This document shows positions 24,389-36,560 of a DNA stretch of 64,000 nt, piece by piece. The position numbers and the translations under genes were made by a program. Below the pieces are notes generated by a model. That model was not told the origin of the DNA and made no database searches. It saw only the letters and a program-made list of their open reading frames with translations. The stretch spans positions 39,729,348 to 39,793,347 of the forward strand of contig OZ021721.1 of assembly GCA_963978545.1 (NCBI GenBank). Direction: 5' to 3'. This DNA comes from Linyphia triangularis (lineage: Eukaryota > Arthropoda > Arachnida > Araneae > Linyphiidae). Position 1 is the stretch's first letter. Each line of letters begins with the position of its first letter.

Positions 24389-24535
24389 TTAGGGAGACTC
24401 AGTACCCTGACAATAAAAAAAAATCGTTTTGGGATTTTTTAATTCATGTTTTCCTATGTTTCTTTGCCTTTCCATTGATGTATTACTTTTGTTTGTACTC
24501 AAATTAGAAGTATGTTATATTTTGTTTTAAAAATG

Positions 24536-24571
24536 ACAACTTTCAATATAAAGTTTATATTGAAAGTTGTT
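24536..24571. repeat. Short perfect hairpin inside the palindromic element
   Basis: ACAACTTTCAATATAAA and its exact reverse complement are separated by one base. The hairpin lies in the left arm of family D copy 1 and is absent from copy 2, so it is a private local inverted duplication. Confidence 0.7.
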
Positions 24572-24733
24572 ACTTTGAAAGTTGATATTAAAAACTATGT
24601 AAGATTTTTATCTTTAACTTTGATTTTCTCTAAACATATTTTAAACTTCAACGTACATTTTCTTACTAACTAGTAGCGATATACTAGTAATTGTTTTATT
24701 AAATTGTAGTACATAACCTACAGATTAAACGGA

Positions 24734-24904
24734 ATGTTATAGTGGTTAGCGTGCTAGCTTCTAGACCGTGAGATTGCGGGTTCGAGTCCCGTGTAAGGCA
24801 AGGGTGTTTGTAAATGTATGCTGGCTTGTCTAATGACGAATGTTTCGGCACATTATAGCCCTCGTGTTGCTGACGGTGCCAGATAATCTGAAAACAACCA
24901 GCCA
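24734..24904 (+). mobile_element. tRNA-derived SINE copy with 14-bp target duplication
   Basis: Same family as 4293-4469: A-box-like TAGTGGTTAGCGTGCTAG, B box GGTTCGAGTCC, body ending GCCAGATAATCTGAAAACAA. Flanked by the exact repeat ACAGATTAAACGGA (24720-24733 and 24905-24918). The relative of the host element at 53401-54146 has ACAGATTAAACGGA only once, at 53688-53701, and so represents the empty site. The minus-strand frame 24699-24905 is this SINE read backwards. Confidence 0.92.
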
Positions 24905-25373
24905 ACAGATTAAACGGAGTTTAAAAACTGCCAGTTATTTTCTTAATTATTTTTTAAATACCACATATTTGTAAATAAATAGTTTTTTTTCCGAAAAAAA
25001 TTTGGAAAATTGATTTAAATTTAACAAGAAAAATTCTGATGATATTTGTTACCAAACTTAGAACCTCAGTTTAATCTGTAGATTATGTACTACAATTTCA
25101 TAAAAAAATTATTGGTATATCTCTACTAGTTAATTAGAAAAGGTGCATTGAAGTTTAAAATATCACGTTTAGAGAAAACTAAAGTTAAATGTAGAATGTT
25201 TATTTAGTTAACATTGATAATTTGCTTTTTTAAAACAAAATATAACATACTTCTAATTTGACTAGAAACAAAAGTAATACATCAATGGAAAGGGGAAATT
25301 ACATAGAGTAACATGAAATAAAAAATCTCAAAATCGATTTATTTCTTATTTTTAGGTTACTGAGTTCCCTTAA

Positions 25374-26984
25374 ACTCTTCTTTTTATAAGTAAAAGTCCC
25401 TAAGTACTTTTTTTAATTTAAGAAAAATGACTACCACGCAAATGTACAGCAATCATCGTAGGGTTTGCAATGTACTTGGCAGTCCAGTTGGGGTGTCAAG
25501 TGATACGGAATAAACATTTTTGATAGTGAAGATCGTCAACATGGATGCTATTTTTTTTATTAAATAACTTTGTATTTATCTGATTAAAGATAACAATATT
25601 AAATCGATTCGAAAATGTTCATGGTTGCTCATAAATCTATCGTGAAAACGGCTACAAATATATTGAATTCAATGCAGTATCATATCATTTAGTATTTTTA
25701 ATCAATCTAATAATATATTGAATTGTGAACAGGGAAGCAGAATATCTCCTAGAATGAAAGAGGTCTCGTAATAGAGCACTGAGTAGAACTATGCAGTCTC
25801 TCTTTTCGAAGTGAGAAGATGCAAGTGAGTTTTCGAAGTTAGTTGGCAATTGGGACTTAAAATTCTTAGTCTGCATACCTGTAATTTATCCATGTCTTCT
25901 TCGATTAACGACGCAAATTCTGGCAGTGTTACTTGGAAAGTTCTACAGGAATGGATACCCTTTTCAATTGATTTTGATTTTTTGATATCTCCATTCAGCC
26001 TTTGTGTAGCTCACACACTAGAACATTTCTAATGTGACCATTTAGTATGTTTTAATGCTAATACACACATTCAAACTTATCAAATAAAATGTGATAAGGT
26101 ACTTTTATCACTAGAAACGATTTTATTTTGTAAAGAGTAAGGTCATATTTAATTCTAAGGCTTTTAAGTCTTATATATTGTTATATCGTATAAAGTATAA
26201 CATTTGAGAAAGAACTCAATCCAATAACGCTATAAATGAATTGCTTAATTCATTTGTTAAATTATAACAATTATATGTATAATTAAAATAATAATCACGG
26301 GTTAGAAGGAAATTCTGGGTAGTTTTTTAAACTAAAGATCATTTTCAAATTTTTAGTTGCACTTTCGTACAAATCTCAAATTTAACGCTCATGTCCCATA
26401 CATAACATATTTTATTCAAAATATACTATATTATTGTATAAAAAAGTGTTATAAATATGTTATTGCACATAAATGTGTAATTTTTAAATAAAAATAATTC
26501 TTTTTCAGAATAAAACTAATATATTGGCTAAAGTGTAAGGGCCAATGTAAAAGTTTTAATTACCTCTGATCCATGCGTAATTGCAACAAAATGTTCTATA
26601 ATTTTTTAAAAATCCCACTTAAACTCTATCAGAATATTATATGTAATGTGATAAATGAGAAGATTATTGAATCACTTTGATACATTATAAACAAAAATAT
26701 TTAATTTAGATTATAAGTAGTCCATTTCATGGTTTTCCTACGTATTTATCAAAGTATTTAGCTTGCGCATCAGTGCATAAGCGGTGGCAGACTAGTTAAT
26801 TCATTGACGTTGGTTAGCAGAACAGTTGTTGCAAAAAACATAAGACACGAAAGGAAGTATCCAAATTAATGTTTCTTTGAAAAAAAATCAGTACAGATAG
26901 TTTACTAGTAGACTAATTCTGTCTGCGCCGAAAATTTCACCAAAAGAGGAATGAACTTGTTTTTTATTGACTGGATCCAAAAAT
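25374..26984. other. AT-rich stretch, nothing recognised
   Basis: Two short frames overlap head to head near 25685-26032 in slightly less AT-rich sequence, without family resemblance. No terminal repeats were seen. Confidence 0.5.
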
Positions 26985-27897
26985 ACTACAATTTCTAACC
27001 TAATGCAATTTTTGGAGATACAAGAGGAGGCAAACACTTGTGAGAAACGTAAAAAAATTACTCAAATTACGATTCACTAATTGCCCAAATCAAAATGATT
27101 TTTATGTAATATATTGACGTTTGACAAGCCCAAGGGCCTTGAGAGATTAATTGCAAAGGAGAAAGGCGGTTAAATATTGTGTTCAAACCTTGATTTTTCA
27201 AATATATTAATTGAATTTTCTACTCAAATGTTAATTAATGGTTATGTATTTAATTTAATATTATTGATTTTACATCTTTCTTCACTTTATTTTTAATTTC
27301 CAAATTACTTGGGGGTTCAATTGCTTCTCCACTCTACATGGTGTTGATCCATACACCTACTTATATTTTCAATACAATTATTGATCCAGATTAATTTGTT
27401 ATTTCTATTTTTACAGTAACGGATGTTGAAAGAAATCGGTCGCTTAACTTCATATTGCTTTTGTTTGTTTAATAAGTTTAAAATTACGAAAACAACATGA
27501 TTGCAATTTGAAATAATTTTAATGTTCTATTTTACTAAATGGATATTTATAAAATTATATGAAACTTAACATGGTAATGCGTTAAAAACATTTATAAATA
27601 TATTTTCTGGTTCTTGCTTTCTTAGGCATTCCTATATTTATCTTTAAAACTAACAGTGCAAAAACAAGCTTCACTTGCTTGCTTTGTTGAAGACTTTCTT
27701 TGAAACTAAATTTTGAATTTTTATATTAGAAATGAATGAGAAAACATTTATATTTTTTTACTGTCGTCATAGGTTAAAAAGCAATAAATTCAAAAATGTT
27801 TAAATCGTTATTTTGACACTTTCAGATTAGTCCTTGAAGAATAATTTTTTTATGTCATTGAATTGATAAAGTTCTTAGGTCATACAAACCTATAAAA

Positions 27898-28894
27898 CAG
27901 AGGCGGTTCCATGGAGGGGGGGGGGGCTAGGAGGGCTAGAGCCCCCCCCCCCCATGAGGGTGAAACTTACACTGGATAAAATGGTTTTCATGACTACCCT
28001 CCCCCTCCCAAAGATTTTGGAATTCTTTTTTTAAATGTATTTTCAGATACAAATATTTAAGAAAAAGTTTAAATTCCGGGCAGAAAATCTCACTTTTGCC
28101 CCCCCCCCCCCCAAGAAATATATGAAATGACGCGCCTGCTCTTCTCTCCCCAATTCTCCGTAAAAGGTCAAAGAATGTCGTAGTTTTCGTCGTTTTGGCC
28201 AAAGTCCAAGTGCCCTGCTAATAGGTAACCAAAGTACCCATAGACTAAGAATAAACCAACTAGACCAAGTCTGTATGGCAACCTAGTAATACGAACAGCG
28301 CGGTCACGTGACGACAACATTCAAAACGGAACTGGAGAAAAATTCTTTCATTGACTTCAAGGTTAAACAATTGAAAGCTGAAGACTGTATTTTCTTGAAG
28401 GCCGAAAAAATGCCAGAATACTATACTGGATTTGGATGCAAGATTGATTTTGAAATAGGGGATTCAATAACCTTTCACAGGCATGTAATTTTTTAAAAAT
28501 TATCTTAATAATTTCATTTTTTTAAGACTTATAAAAGTTAGTTTGTGTTTGGCTTTCTGACATAGCTGCCTTTAATTGGTAATAATATGGTCTTTATCAT
28601 TTACTTACTTCTGAACATTGTAATTGATAATGAAATGAAAATGAAAGTCTAGACTATAGCTTTAAAAAAAACACCATTTTGAATAATTAATTAAAATAAT
28701 TATTTGCACTTAATTATTCAAATATAATTAAAGTTAATTAAATAATTGCCACACTGTATATTAATGTACTATTTCTTGATTGCGATAAAATCTAATTGAC
28801 CACAACAGTAGCTCTAATTAATTTTGCTTTCTCATTACGGAAAATTTTTTCATGCTGTAACCCCTCCCTTGTGATTTGCCTAGAACCGCTACTG
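27898..28894 (+). mobile_element. hAT-like non-autonomous element, ~1.0 kb
   Basis: Ends CAGAGGCGGTTCCATGG and, inverted, CAGTAGCGGTTCTAGG match the CAGNG-type termini of hAT transposons. The flanking octamers CTATAAAA (27890-27897) and TTATGAAA (28895-28902) agree at 6 of 8 positions, as expected for an aged 8-bp target duplication. The interior has G and C homopolymers (27916-27926, 27942-27953, 28099-28112) and a non-AT-rich coding-like stretch at 28308-28496. No transposase motif is readable. The minus-strand frame at 27936-28202 encodes poly-Gly from the C runs and is not a gene. Confidence 0.7.
28308..28496 (+). pseudogene. Coding-like segment inside the hAT-like element
   Basis: A 62-codon frame with balanced composition, including FIDFKVKQLKAEDCIFLKAE and then PEYYTGFGCKIDFEIGD, in contrast to the AT-rich junk frames around it. 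No ATG in strong context belongs to it: the annotated start is ACG-like in the TGACGACAACA context, so the segment is more likely an internal exon or relic. I recognise no family. It may be a captured host exon or a piece of a transposon protein. Frame and limits are uncertain. Confidence 0.25.
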
Positions 28895-28992
28895 TTATGA
28901 AACAATATTTCAAAAGACGGCATAATGTATTTAAACTTTTAGGATATAAGGATTTTTAGATTATGAGAGCAGTATAGGACACATTGCGAAGA

Positions 28993-29283
28993 TTAGATTA
29001 GATTGAAAAGAGAGCGGCAAAGCCATGCGTACTTAGGCCTGTTGGCCCATTGTACTATACAGAAGGCCGAACAGTCTGAGAGGGGAACATAACAAAAGTC
29101 GTTAGACTCGATGTCAATAACTACACAGGTTTTAAGCCTAATGCCCATGAATGATTGGCATCTGCCAAAGACATGCTCTACTGTTTCAGCTGAGTTTCCA
29201 CAGCCCCTGCATAGGCCATTTTCAACAACTTTCATTGTTTTAAGGTGATTCGTAAGACAGTGACTGATTAGCAAACCAATCAT
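28993..29283 (-). pseudogene. LINE C-terminal zinc-knuckle-like segment
   Basis: CRGCG followed by ETVEHVFGRC gives the C-x2-C-x8-H-x4-C arrangement found at the C-terminus of I/R1/Jockey-group reverse transcriptases. It is in frame-shifted continuation of the RNase H relic and ends close to a short ATTAG/ATTGA repeat tail at about 28990-29006, which probably marks the LINE 3' end. Confidence 0.75.
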
Positions 29284-29307
29284 GATTCTACATGACTTCC
29301 TGTCAAG

Positions 29308-29760
29308 TCACAGTATAAATCTTTGTGTTTGGTTTGAACTTCCTTTTAAAAAGTGTTTGGATTGTCTCATACTCTGATACTTCCTCCATGCTAGATCAAT
29401 TTCTTTATTAAGACTTGATCTAATTGATCTCCTGACCTCTGATCTTGGTACTGGGACAAATAGTGGTGGCCCAAGAGGCTTTTTGGATGATCCAAGCTTG
29501 GCCAATTCATCAGCGAGTTCATTGCCAAAATACTCCCGATGTCCAAGAATCCAAAACAACGTGACTTTGTTATTCCTGTCAAAATCATTCAGAGCAAGTT
29601 TGCAGTCAACCACAAGTTTAGAGTATATAAACTCGTTTTCAAGTGCTTTCAGTGCTTCTTGACTATCTGAACAGATAGCAATTCTTTGGCTTTTTGTTCT
29701 ACAAGTGACAAGTTCTTAGGCGCAGACTAGAATCGCCATGATTTCTGCTTGGAAAACAGT
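29308..29760 (-). pseudogene. RNase H domain of the LINE fragment
   Basis: The region from AEIMAI through SDSQEAL to GHREYFGNELADE keeps the order and spacing of the RNase H acidic residues (Glu in AEI, Asp in SDS, and the final N.LAD motif), with His in the GH motif. An in-frame stop after ILVCA (about 29718) and another after QTQRFIL (29308) disable it. The frame 29391-29588 is a shadow. Confidence 0.8.
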
Positions 29761-31980
29761 GCAAAATTCTCCTAACTGTATAGAGATGTTAAAGTTAGGT
29801 TTAATACTGTATACCCGCTTCAGATTAGTTGTCAATTTTAATGCCATCTGTGTATATTGTAATGTCAAGTATGTCCAATACATATTCCCCTTCCCTATCC
29901 CTTCTGGTTGGAAAGGTATTTTTAAAAAGTTTGAGGAATATTGGAAGTTTAGCCATAGCGTCCTGATTCATCATAATTAATGGGCAGGACTCTTGTATTT
30001 CTGTCCATATGAGTGTATGGCTGTACCTATATGGTTTAAATAACCAGTAGCCGTTAGCGTTGAGTCGAATTGCTTCCATCATAGCCTCATGCTTAATGAA
30101 CATGTGTAGAGGAAGAAGACAGAGTACCATTTCAAGTGCAAATCCAGGTGTTGTTTTAATAGCACCTGTAATAGCCATACATTGTCGTAACTATACTTCT
30201 ACAATTAAACTCAAAATTGTATTTTTTGAAAGTGAAAACAACGAAATTCAATTAAGGCTTGCAATGTCTAATTTCTTTTCTAGCAAAAAGCAGGTAATCA
30301 TATTAAGAGAGTCTTCATTGTATAAATGAAGCAGTTCATTGGTTTGTTCAATCTGCAATACATTCCTGTGACCTTTGACTGATTTCGACCACATTTTGTA
30401 AATATGTTCTTTTGGACATAGAAAACTAGTTATTTTATAATAATAAAGCTAAATCCGTTCACATAATTCAATTATTTATAAAAGCGAAAATAATCTCTCA
30501 CTTACCAAAAATAACCCCCTTATATTTTTCAATTAATTTATATTGTTGAAAATTATAATGCTCTAATGATAAAATATTTAAAAAATCCATGAAAGGTAAG
30601 ATCAATCATAAATGAATATTAGTACATTTATTTATTTGGATCGGTCTGTTCACAATAAATGGAGTTGAATAAACTAAACATTTAAATATACGCCGTTTGT
30701 TTGTCATTGCTTGTCCAACACTGATCAAAACTTATGTTTATACATAGTAATTTTTATTAGAGTGGTGTCATAACAGTAAGTTATTAACACACGGTTAAAT
30801 TTTTTTTGTTCCCTAGTAATTGTGAAATTTAGTATTCTTGAGTAACAGGCTATTATTTACAGTATTTTGTACAACCTGAAATTGTTGTTATTGTAAGAGT
30901 AGCATGAAAATCAATTCATTATACAGCCAGTAATATAAAACGAAATTTTTTTTAAAAATTGACTTGAGAATTTATGATGCTTCTGTAACAAATAGTTATA
31001 TACGCCTATAACAAATAGTTTGGTATAAAACATATAAGCAGTTGTCAATTCATCAGCTATTTACTCGATTGAAGTGATATTTTTAAACGACATGCCATAC
31101 CTTGAGTAACATAGATGTTATGATGTTTATAGCCAAATTTTTTTAATGCGGCTACATTTATGTTACGCACAAAAAATGTGTACATTTTTTGAAGTACTCG
31201 TAATTGTTCTTTACGTAATGGTAAAATGCCTCAATGTACTTAGGCTTTTGTGGAAAAGTTTGGAAACGTGACTTTTGACTTCCTGATAAATGAAAACCTC
31301 CATATAAAAGTTATCTTTTGTATAAGGAAAAATTCAGTTTTTATGCTTGAAAAATATTAGATTTGCATTTCAATATAAATTCTTTGAAGTTTTATTGTTA
31401 ATTTTAGAGAATATCTTCTTGTTCTTAGTTTAGTTATAATTGTTTTCATATTTCTTATTAGTATGTTTTTACCTAGAAGTCCTCATCAACGAAGATCTTC
31501 AAAATTCTTCTTTACGAACTTTCGACTGTTGGTGTTGATGTTACTTTTTGTTAAGCTAGTAATTTACACTTTGTTTTAGAGGCCTTTTCATTCTAAAAAT
31601 TAATTATTTTGTATTCTTATAATTTGTATAATGTTTATTATATTTATGATTGATAATTATTATTACATTTAATTATTATTACATTTAATTATTATTGTAT
31701 GACTATGAGTAGCATTACCATCGTTATCGTAATTACCAACGTTATAGTCCTCGCTGTTAGTATCACTATCAATCATAACATTATCATTATCATGGTTTCC
31801 CTCAGCATTGTAAGTTGCTATTCTTATTAGAATTATTATAATTAAAATTACCAATACTAAATTTACTAATATTAATATTATTGATAGTAAAGTTATTATA
31901 GTAAACTTATCTAAATTAATAATTTTAATCTAAAACTATCAAATTATAAACGTTTACTATTTAAATTATATTTTTATTAT

Positions 31981-32052
31981 AATTATTAAAATCAATAACA
32001 TTTATACTAAAATTATTAAAATCAATAACATTTATACTAAAATTATTAAAAT
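31981..32052 (+). repeat. 30-bp tandem repeat, ~2.4 copies
   Basis: Unit AATTATTAAAATCAATAACA plus TTTATACTAA; two exact units, then a third that diverges after AATTATTAAAAT. Confidence 0.85.
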
Positions 32053-34134
32053 TTAAAAATAAATAAATATATGGTTATAAGAAAAATTTGTTTTAGAACA
32101 AGAACAGATAAGAGAATGATTTGAACTGTGGACGGATATGAAATAATTTATCATTTGAAACAAGAAAATAATTTGTAGGCATCCCAAACTCAAAATTTGA
32201 AACATTTGAGTAATTGCTGTACCTCAGAAGTAAACTATCGTAAATGCAATTGATGTAGTATTCAACTCGCAATAGTTTACGTCTGAAGATAAGAATTATA
32301 TTTAATAGAGCAGCCATAACTTTTCTTCTGCAGGTACTTGATTTTTTGAGTCGTGTCTTCCTTGGTCAACGCTGTGTTTTATCTCCAGTAATTGTTGTAA
32401 CTTACTGCTAAATTTCTTAACGGTATTTAATGTTTTATTTAAACTTTGTAAAATTTAATAATTTTTGACGCATAGTGGATTGACCTAAAATTAATTGTCT
32501 ATTAATACATGTTTAAGTCTTTAAGATACATAAACTGATAATTTCCAAGAAAAAATGTATGACATACATTAATTACTTTAAAAGTATGCAGAGTAAATTT
32601 ATAAAAGTTTTAAAAGTAATTGTACTACTTAATATGTTTTGTATAAAGAATGATTTGTATAATGTTTACGGTTTAATATACTCAGCACTTCTTAAGACTC
32701 TAAAACTCTCCTAAGCGAATAGAAGATTATATAAATAACTTCAAGAATTAGCTAAACAAGAAAAAATAATTTACATCTGAAAAATATCATTTTTCCTTCG
32801 CTATCTATAAAGAAAATTTTCCCTCACATTATAACAGTGTGGATTTATTTCTTAGTATTCGTATACCAAAATATCCGCAGTGAATTTCAATTAGCTCTAA
32901 GTGCATTATCTTTGTATACTTTATAGCTTGAACTGGATATAGTTTATTAAATAAACGATGCATGTTTAAATTTTATCCTCACAAATACTGATTCATTTGA
33001 AAAAAAAAAATCATCGATATGTATAGTTGTTAAAGGTAATTTGAATATAATTTGTTTTTCTGTAAAATGAAACACTTACATGAAATTAGTTCTGTTTGCG
33101 TTCTACTCCAACTTGGAAAACACGAATGGAAAATAATAACGCTCAAATAATCTAAAATGGATTTAATCATTATATTGCTGCATTTTTGTTATTTGTTGAA
33201 ATTTATTTTTAGAGAATTCTTGTTTGTTATTAATCTCTTCATTTGGTGCAAATTCATAGTTTACTTAAGAGTTTTTTCATGCGTTATAATATAGGTATTT
33301 AATGTTGTAATTAAATGTATTGCTTCATATCTCAATAAAACTATCTTTTCATACTATAGTTGAAAATAAAAATCTTATTTTTAATCCAATAATTATTTCT
33401 TTATCATAACTTTGCTACCAATGTAATATAAATTACTTCTTAGTTGCTTACTTCGTAAGCAAGTTGTTAAAATTACGCCAACATACTTCAAAATAAAAAA
33501 TAAAAAAATAATTGATTCTAAATTACTGATTTACATATCACTTGCCCATTTTTAATTATTTCTAGTCATAGATATGGTTATTAAGGTAATATATGTTAAG
33601 ATAAAATGTGTTAAGAGTTACAACAAATTGTTTATTTATCCAACTTATGCCCCAAGTATCGCATACTATATCGAAACAATTGATAAAGAATACCTGTAAT
33701 ATACACCTCTACTTAAACTACACCAGCCGTTGTTACTAGTAGCTATTCATTGCGAACATTTCTTTGTAGCTTCTTTGGTTTGATAACAGCTAGAAGGTAA
33801 AAGTATCATCAGAAATTTGATCTTGAGCAAATTATGTCACAACAGATGGTCGCACGTTGATGTTTTTCTGAATAAAACTTAAAACAACATACTATTTGAA
33901 TTGTACTAGCGATTTCTGGAAAACTAGAAACAAAATTGCTTTTCAACATTTATTTTCTCAAAACAGTTTTTTCTGTAACTAGCGCAGAATTTTTTTAAAA
34001 ATCTGAGTCTAAGTGAGCAGGAGAAATTTCGAAAACTTACAAGCTATTTTAGAAAAATAAGTAAACCAAAATAGAAAAATTGTGCAAGTATAAACAAAAT
34101 GATATCAAAGTGTGGATATTTTAATGTAGTATTG

Positions 34135-34208
34135 AAATAAATAAATAAATACATAAATAAAAAAAATAAAAATGAATGAATGAATGAATGAATGAATGAA
34201 TGAATGAC
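34135..34208 (+). repeat. AAAT and AATG tetranucleotide microsatellites
   Basis: AAAT-type repeats (about 34135-34170) run into about nine units of AATG (34171-34208). The minus-strand frame across it, with repeated SFIH, is an artefact of the array. Confidence 0.9.
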
Positions 34209-35214
34209 AGGATCATTCATTATGATCATCTCAAACGACTTGAAATCTCACATAGCAGTAATTCCTTATTTCAATTTTTGTTGACATAAAAACTAGGATT
34301 TTTTATAACTTTAAATTATTCCCCAGCAACTGCACAACATAAAGGACATACAATCATTTCAGTGGTTTTACCACTTAAAGTTACAACTAAGATTCCATCC
34401 GCACGAGCCAACCTCAAAAAAAGCGAATTTTATTTGAACCAAGTTCCCGCATTTCTTCAGAAAGCACCCCCTTCTTTCTGGAATCTATATCGTTTTTTAT
34501 TGTAAGTTTAGTCTTCCCCCGTAGCTTTGTCGTTGCCGTGTCATCTGTAAAGAATTAAATAAACTTGGTTTACGAAGGCGTAACAATGTTGAAGCGCTAT
34601 GCTAGTGATCGATGATACAGGCTCCGTAAAGGAGCTGCTTTTAGTCTTCCTTTCGCAGGAAATGTCCCATGTATTCAATAGTTGTTTCTTTCACTTCTAC
34701 CATAATCATTTATTTTATGCGAACCATACGAGGTTATTAATATTCGGGGCGAAGAATATAAAAAGAAAGAAAAACACAGCTGCCGCCAGAAATTCATGAA
34801 GAATTGCAAAGCAAGCTCCCATGCAATTTTAACTGATTTCTCCCGTGCCTTTTGCTTTTCGTAGCAATGGTAATAAAGGCGATTCCTGATTCTTACGCAA
34901 TTCTTCAGTGGAAATTGGAATTGCTTGATCATTTCATGATAATTTTTCCATTTGGAGTATTCGAAAGAAAAGGGTAATGGTTATTCAAGCTTTATTTGAT
35001 CGCAATTGAGTGCTTAAGGGATGTTTTTTAGCGCCGATTGCAATCTGATGAATGACACATTCAATAGAATTTATTCTAACTTATCGGTATGAAGAAAGCT
35101 TTTTTTAAACAATATGATGTTTAATACATAAATTGGTTACCATATGACGTATTACAACACGTATTATGTCATGTAAATAATTTATTAAATTAAATAATTT
35201 GAATTTTTGTTATT

Positions 35215-35490
35215 TGTATTAAATCCTTTATATTAACTTCAATTTTGTGTGTTGTGTGTGGCTGGGTATGCCGATGGCGTGCAAATATGCGGAAGCCTAA
35301 TTAACCCTCTTGCCGTCATCCAATCAGGCTGAAACTTGGCAGATAGATTCGATATCGATGACAATGCATTCTATCAAATTTTGGCGGCTGTCACTAAAAT
35401 GTCGTTTTTACGGAATACTAATAAACCACCTTGACGTCATCCAATCGCACTGCAATAGCATTTAACCGCTCATTGAAGAAACTCTTTCCT
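35215..35490 (+). repeat. Dispersed repeat family C, copy 2
   Basis: GC-richer than its partner at 20385. It contains an internal near-duplication: TTGCCGTCATCCAATCAGGCTG at 35310 and TTGACGTCATCCAATCGCACTG at 35432. Class unknown; the phrasing resembles non-coding parts of DNA transposons, but no ends were found. Confidence 0.5.
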
Positions 35491-36560
35491 GTTGCTAAAA
35501 TTGTTTTAACAGATAAATAATAAAATTGTTTTAATCGGAATAATGAAAGATATTTGCATGTAAGTGTATAAATTCACGTTCATTTTTAATGAATAAATTT
35601 TGAAAAGTAGTTTACCGTATATTTTGCAGATATAGATGTTTTTAGTATTCAAAATTATATGCCAAGACCAAGCACACGCTGGCAACAGAAACGGCGCTTT
35701 GTTAATGAATATAAAAATTGGCAATGAATATAAAGGATTTATATTAAAAACATTTTTATGGGTTATATTATTATAAGTACCGAATTGCATGTTTGAAGTA
35801 AACACTTATTTCAATGATTAAAATACCCAGTACATTAAATATCAATGACAGTCAAGTAAAACCATAAGTTAAAGAAATTGAATTCGACTAATATATTCTT
35901 AAAATGCAGCTTTTTCGAATGAGTGAATGATAAGCCATTATTTTATTCAACTCTTACCCTTTCAGTAAAAAAATATTTTAATGATTAATGTATGTAATGC
36001 GCAGGATTCATTCTGGAATCATTTTAATTTGTTTTTGATAATTATATTCTAGTCACTGAATTGCTTTATTAATTACATTTTATACAAAAATTCAAGGATG
36101 AAAATATAAATCATATTTAAATATTTATTAACGCAATGTGCTGAATTTTCTTAAATATGTCGACTAACGATACATATTTTTAAATGTATTTCTGATGAAT
36201 AAGTGCAATTACTTGATAGAGATATTTCTTAGTAAGCATCTTCTAGGAGGATTATTAAAATATTTGAAAAGTATTAGGTGAAGGAAGTTTTCAGTGAAGA
36301 TTTTTTTACTTTTTTATTTCTTATTCAATATGTTATCGCAGTACTCAGAAGACTAAAAAGCGCTATATTTTTTAATTCAGGAATAAATCATCGAAAATAT
36401 ATTAATGAATGATGCATGAGTGATTGAAAGTTTTCATATGATGCTAGCAAACTACCCATATTTTGTGCAACTTGATTCTACCATGTTATCAGTAATTTGT
36501 GCACTTCATAAAACGATTGCCATTTGGCCACCATGGCCATGCATATTAAATCTCATTTAC

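Larger units (their letters stand above)
24389..25373. mobile_element. TTAA-bounded palindromic element, family D copy 1, carrying a SINE
   Basis: The left end (TTAGGGAGACTCAGTACCCTG) and right end (GGTTACTGAGTTCCCTTAA) are inverted repeats, and the complementarity continues inward. AATGGAAAGG/CATCAATGG segments near 24470 pair with those near 25290, and GTACATAACCTACAGATTAA near 24709 with TTAATCTGTAGATTATGTAC near 25071. Without the SINE the element is about 800 bp, close to its 746-bp relative at 53401-54146. The right end has a clean TTAA; the left reads TTAG. No coding capacity. TTAA targets are typical of piggyBac, but the ends do not otherwise prove that superfamily. Confidence 0.78.
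28987..30178 (-). mobile_element. 5'-truncated LINE fragment with RNase H, I/R1/Jockey group
   Basis: On the minus strand, from 30178 downward: the end of a reverse transcriptase (AITGAIKTTPGFALEMVL, then LLPLHMFIKHEA; the family reads 'ITGA.RTTPT.ALE..L.LPPL..YI...A'), an RNase H domain (YTDG near 29845; AEIMAI near 29735; ICSDSQEALKAL near 29670; WILGHREYFGNELADELAKL near 29520), and a C-terminal CRGCGNSAETVEHVFGRC zinc-knuckle-like motif near 29170. Stops at the YTDG-AEIMAI junction and after QTQRFIL break the frame, so it is inactive. It begins abruptly at 30178, as 5'-truncated LINEs do. ACATTG flanks it at 28981-28986 and 30179-30184. Confidence 0.85.
26985..30910 (+). repeat. Dispersed repeat family B, copy 2 (broken by two insertions)
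   Basis: Matches 22615-24140 in pieces: 26985 to about 27790, a few bases around 28970-28986, then 30179-30910. The interruptions are a hAT-like element (27898-28894) and a LINE fragment (28987-30178), both with flanking duplications. A further ~190 bases (27791-27889 and 28903-28970) have no counterpart in copy 1. Confidence 0.65.
30911..35214. other. AT-rich stretch with minor tandem repeats
   Basis: Contains TTATTATTACATTTAA repeats near 31660, a 30-bp tandem repeat at 31981-32052 and tetranucleotide arrays at 34135-34208. A GC-richer patch at 34380-34900 has opposed short frames (34599-34799 plus, 34675-34932 minus) without family resemblance. No gene supported. Confidence 0.5.

Noticed and set aside
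27936..28202. Minus-strand frame with poly-Gly
   Set aside because: Produced by C homopolymers inside the hAT-like element.
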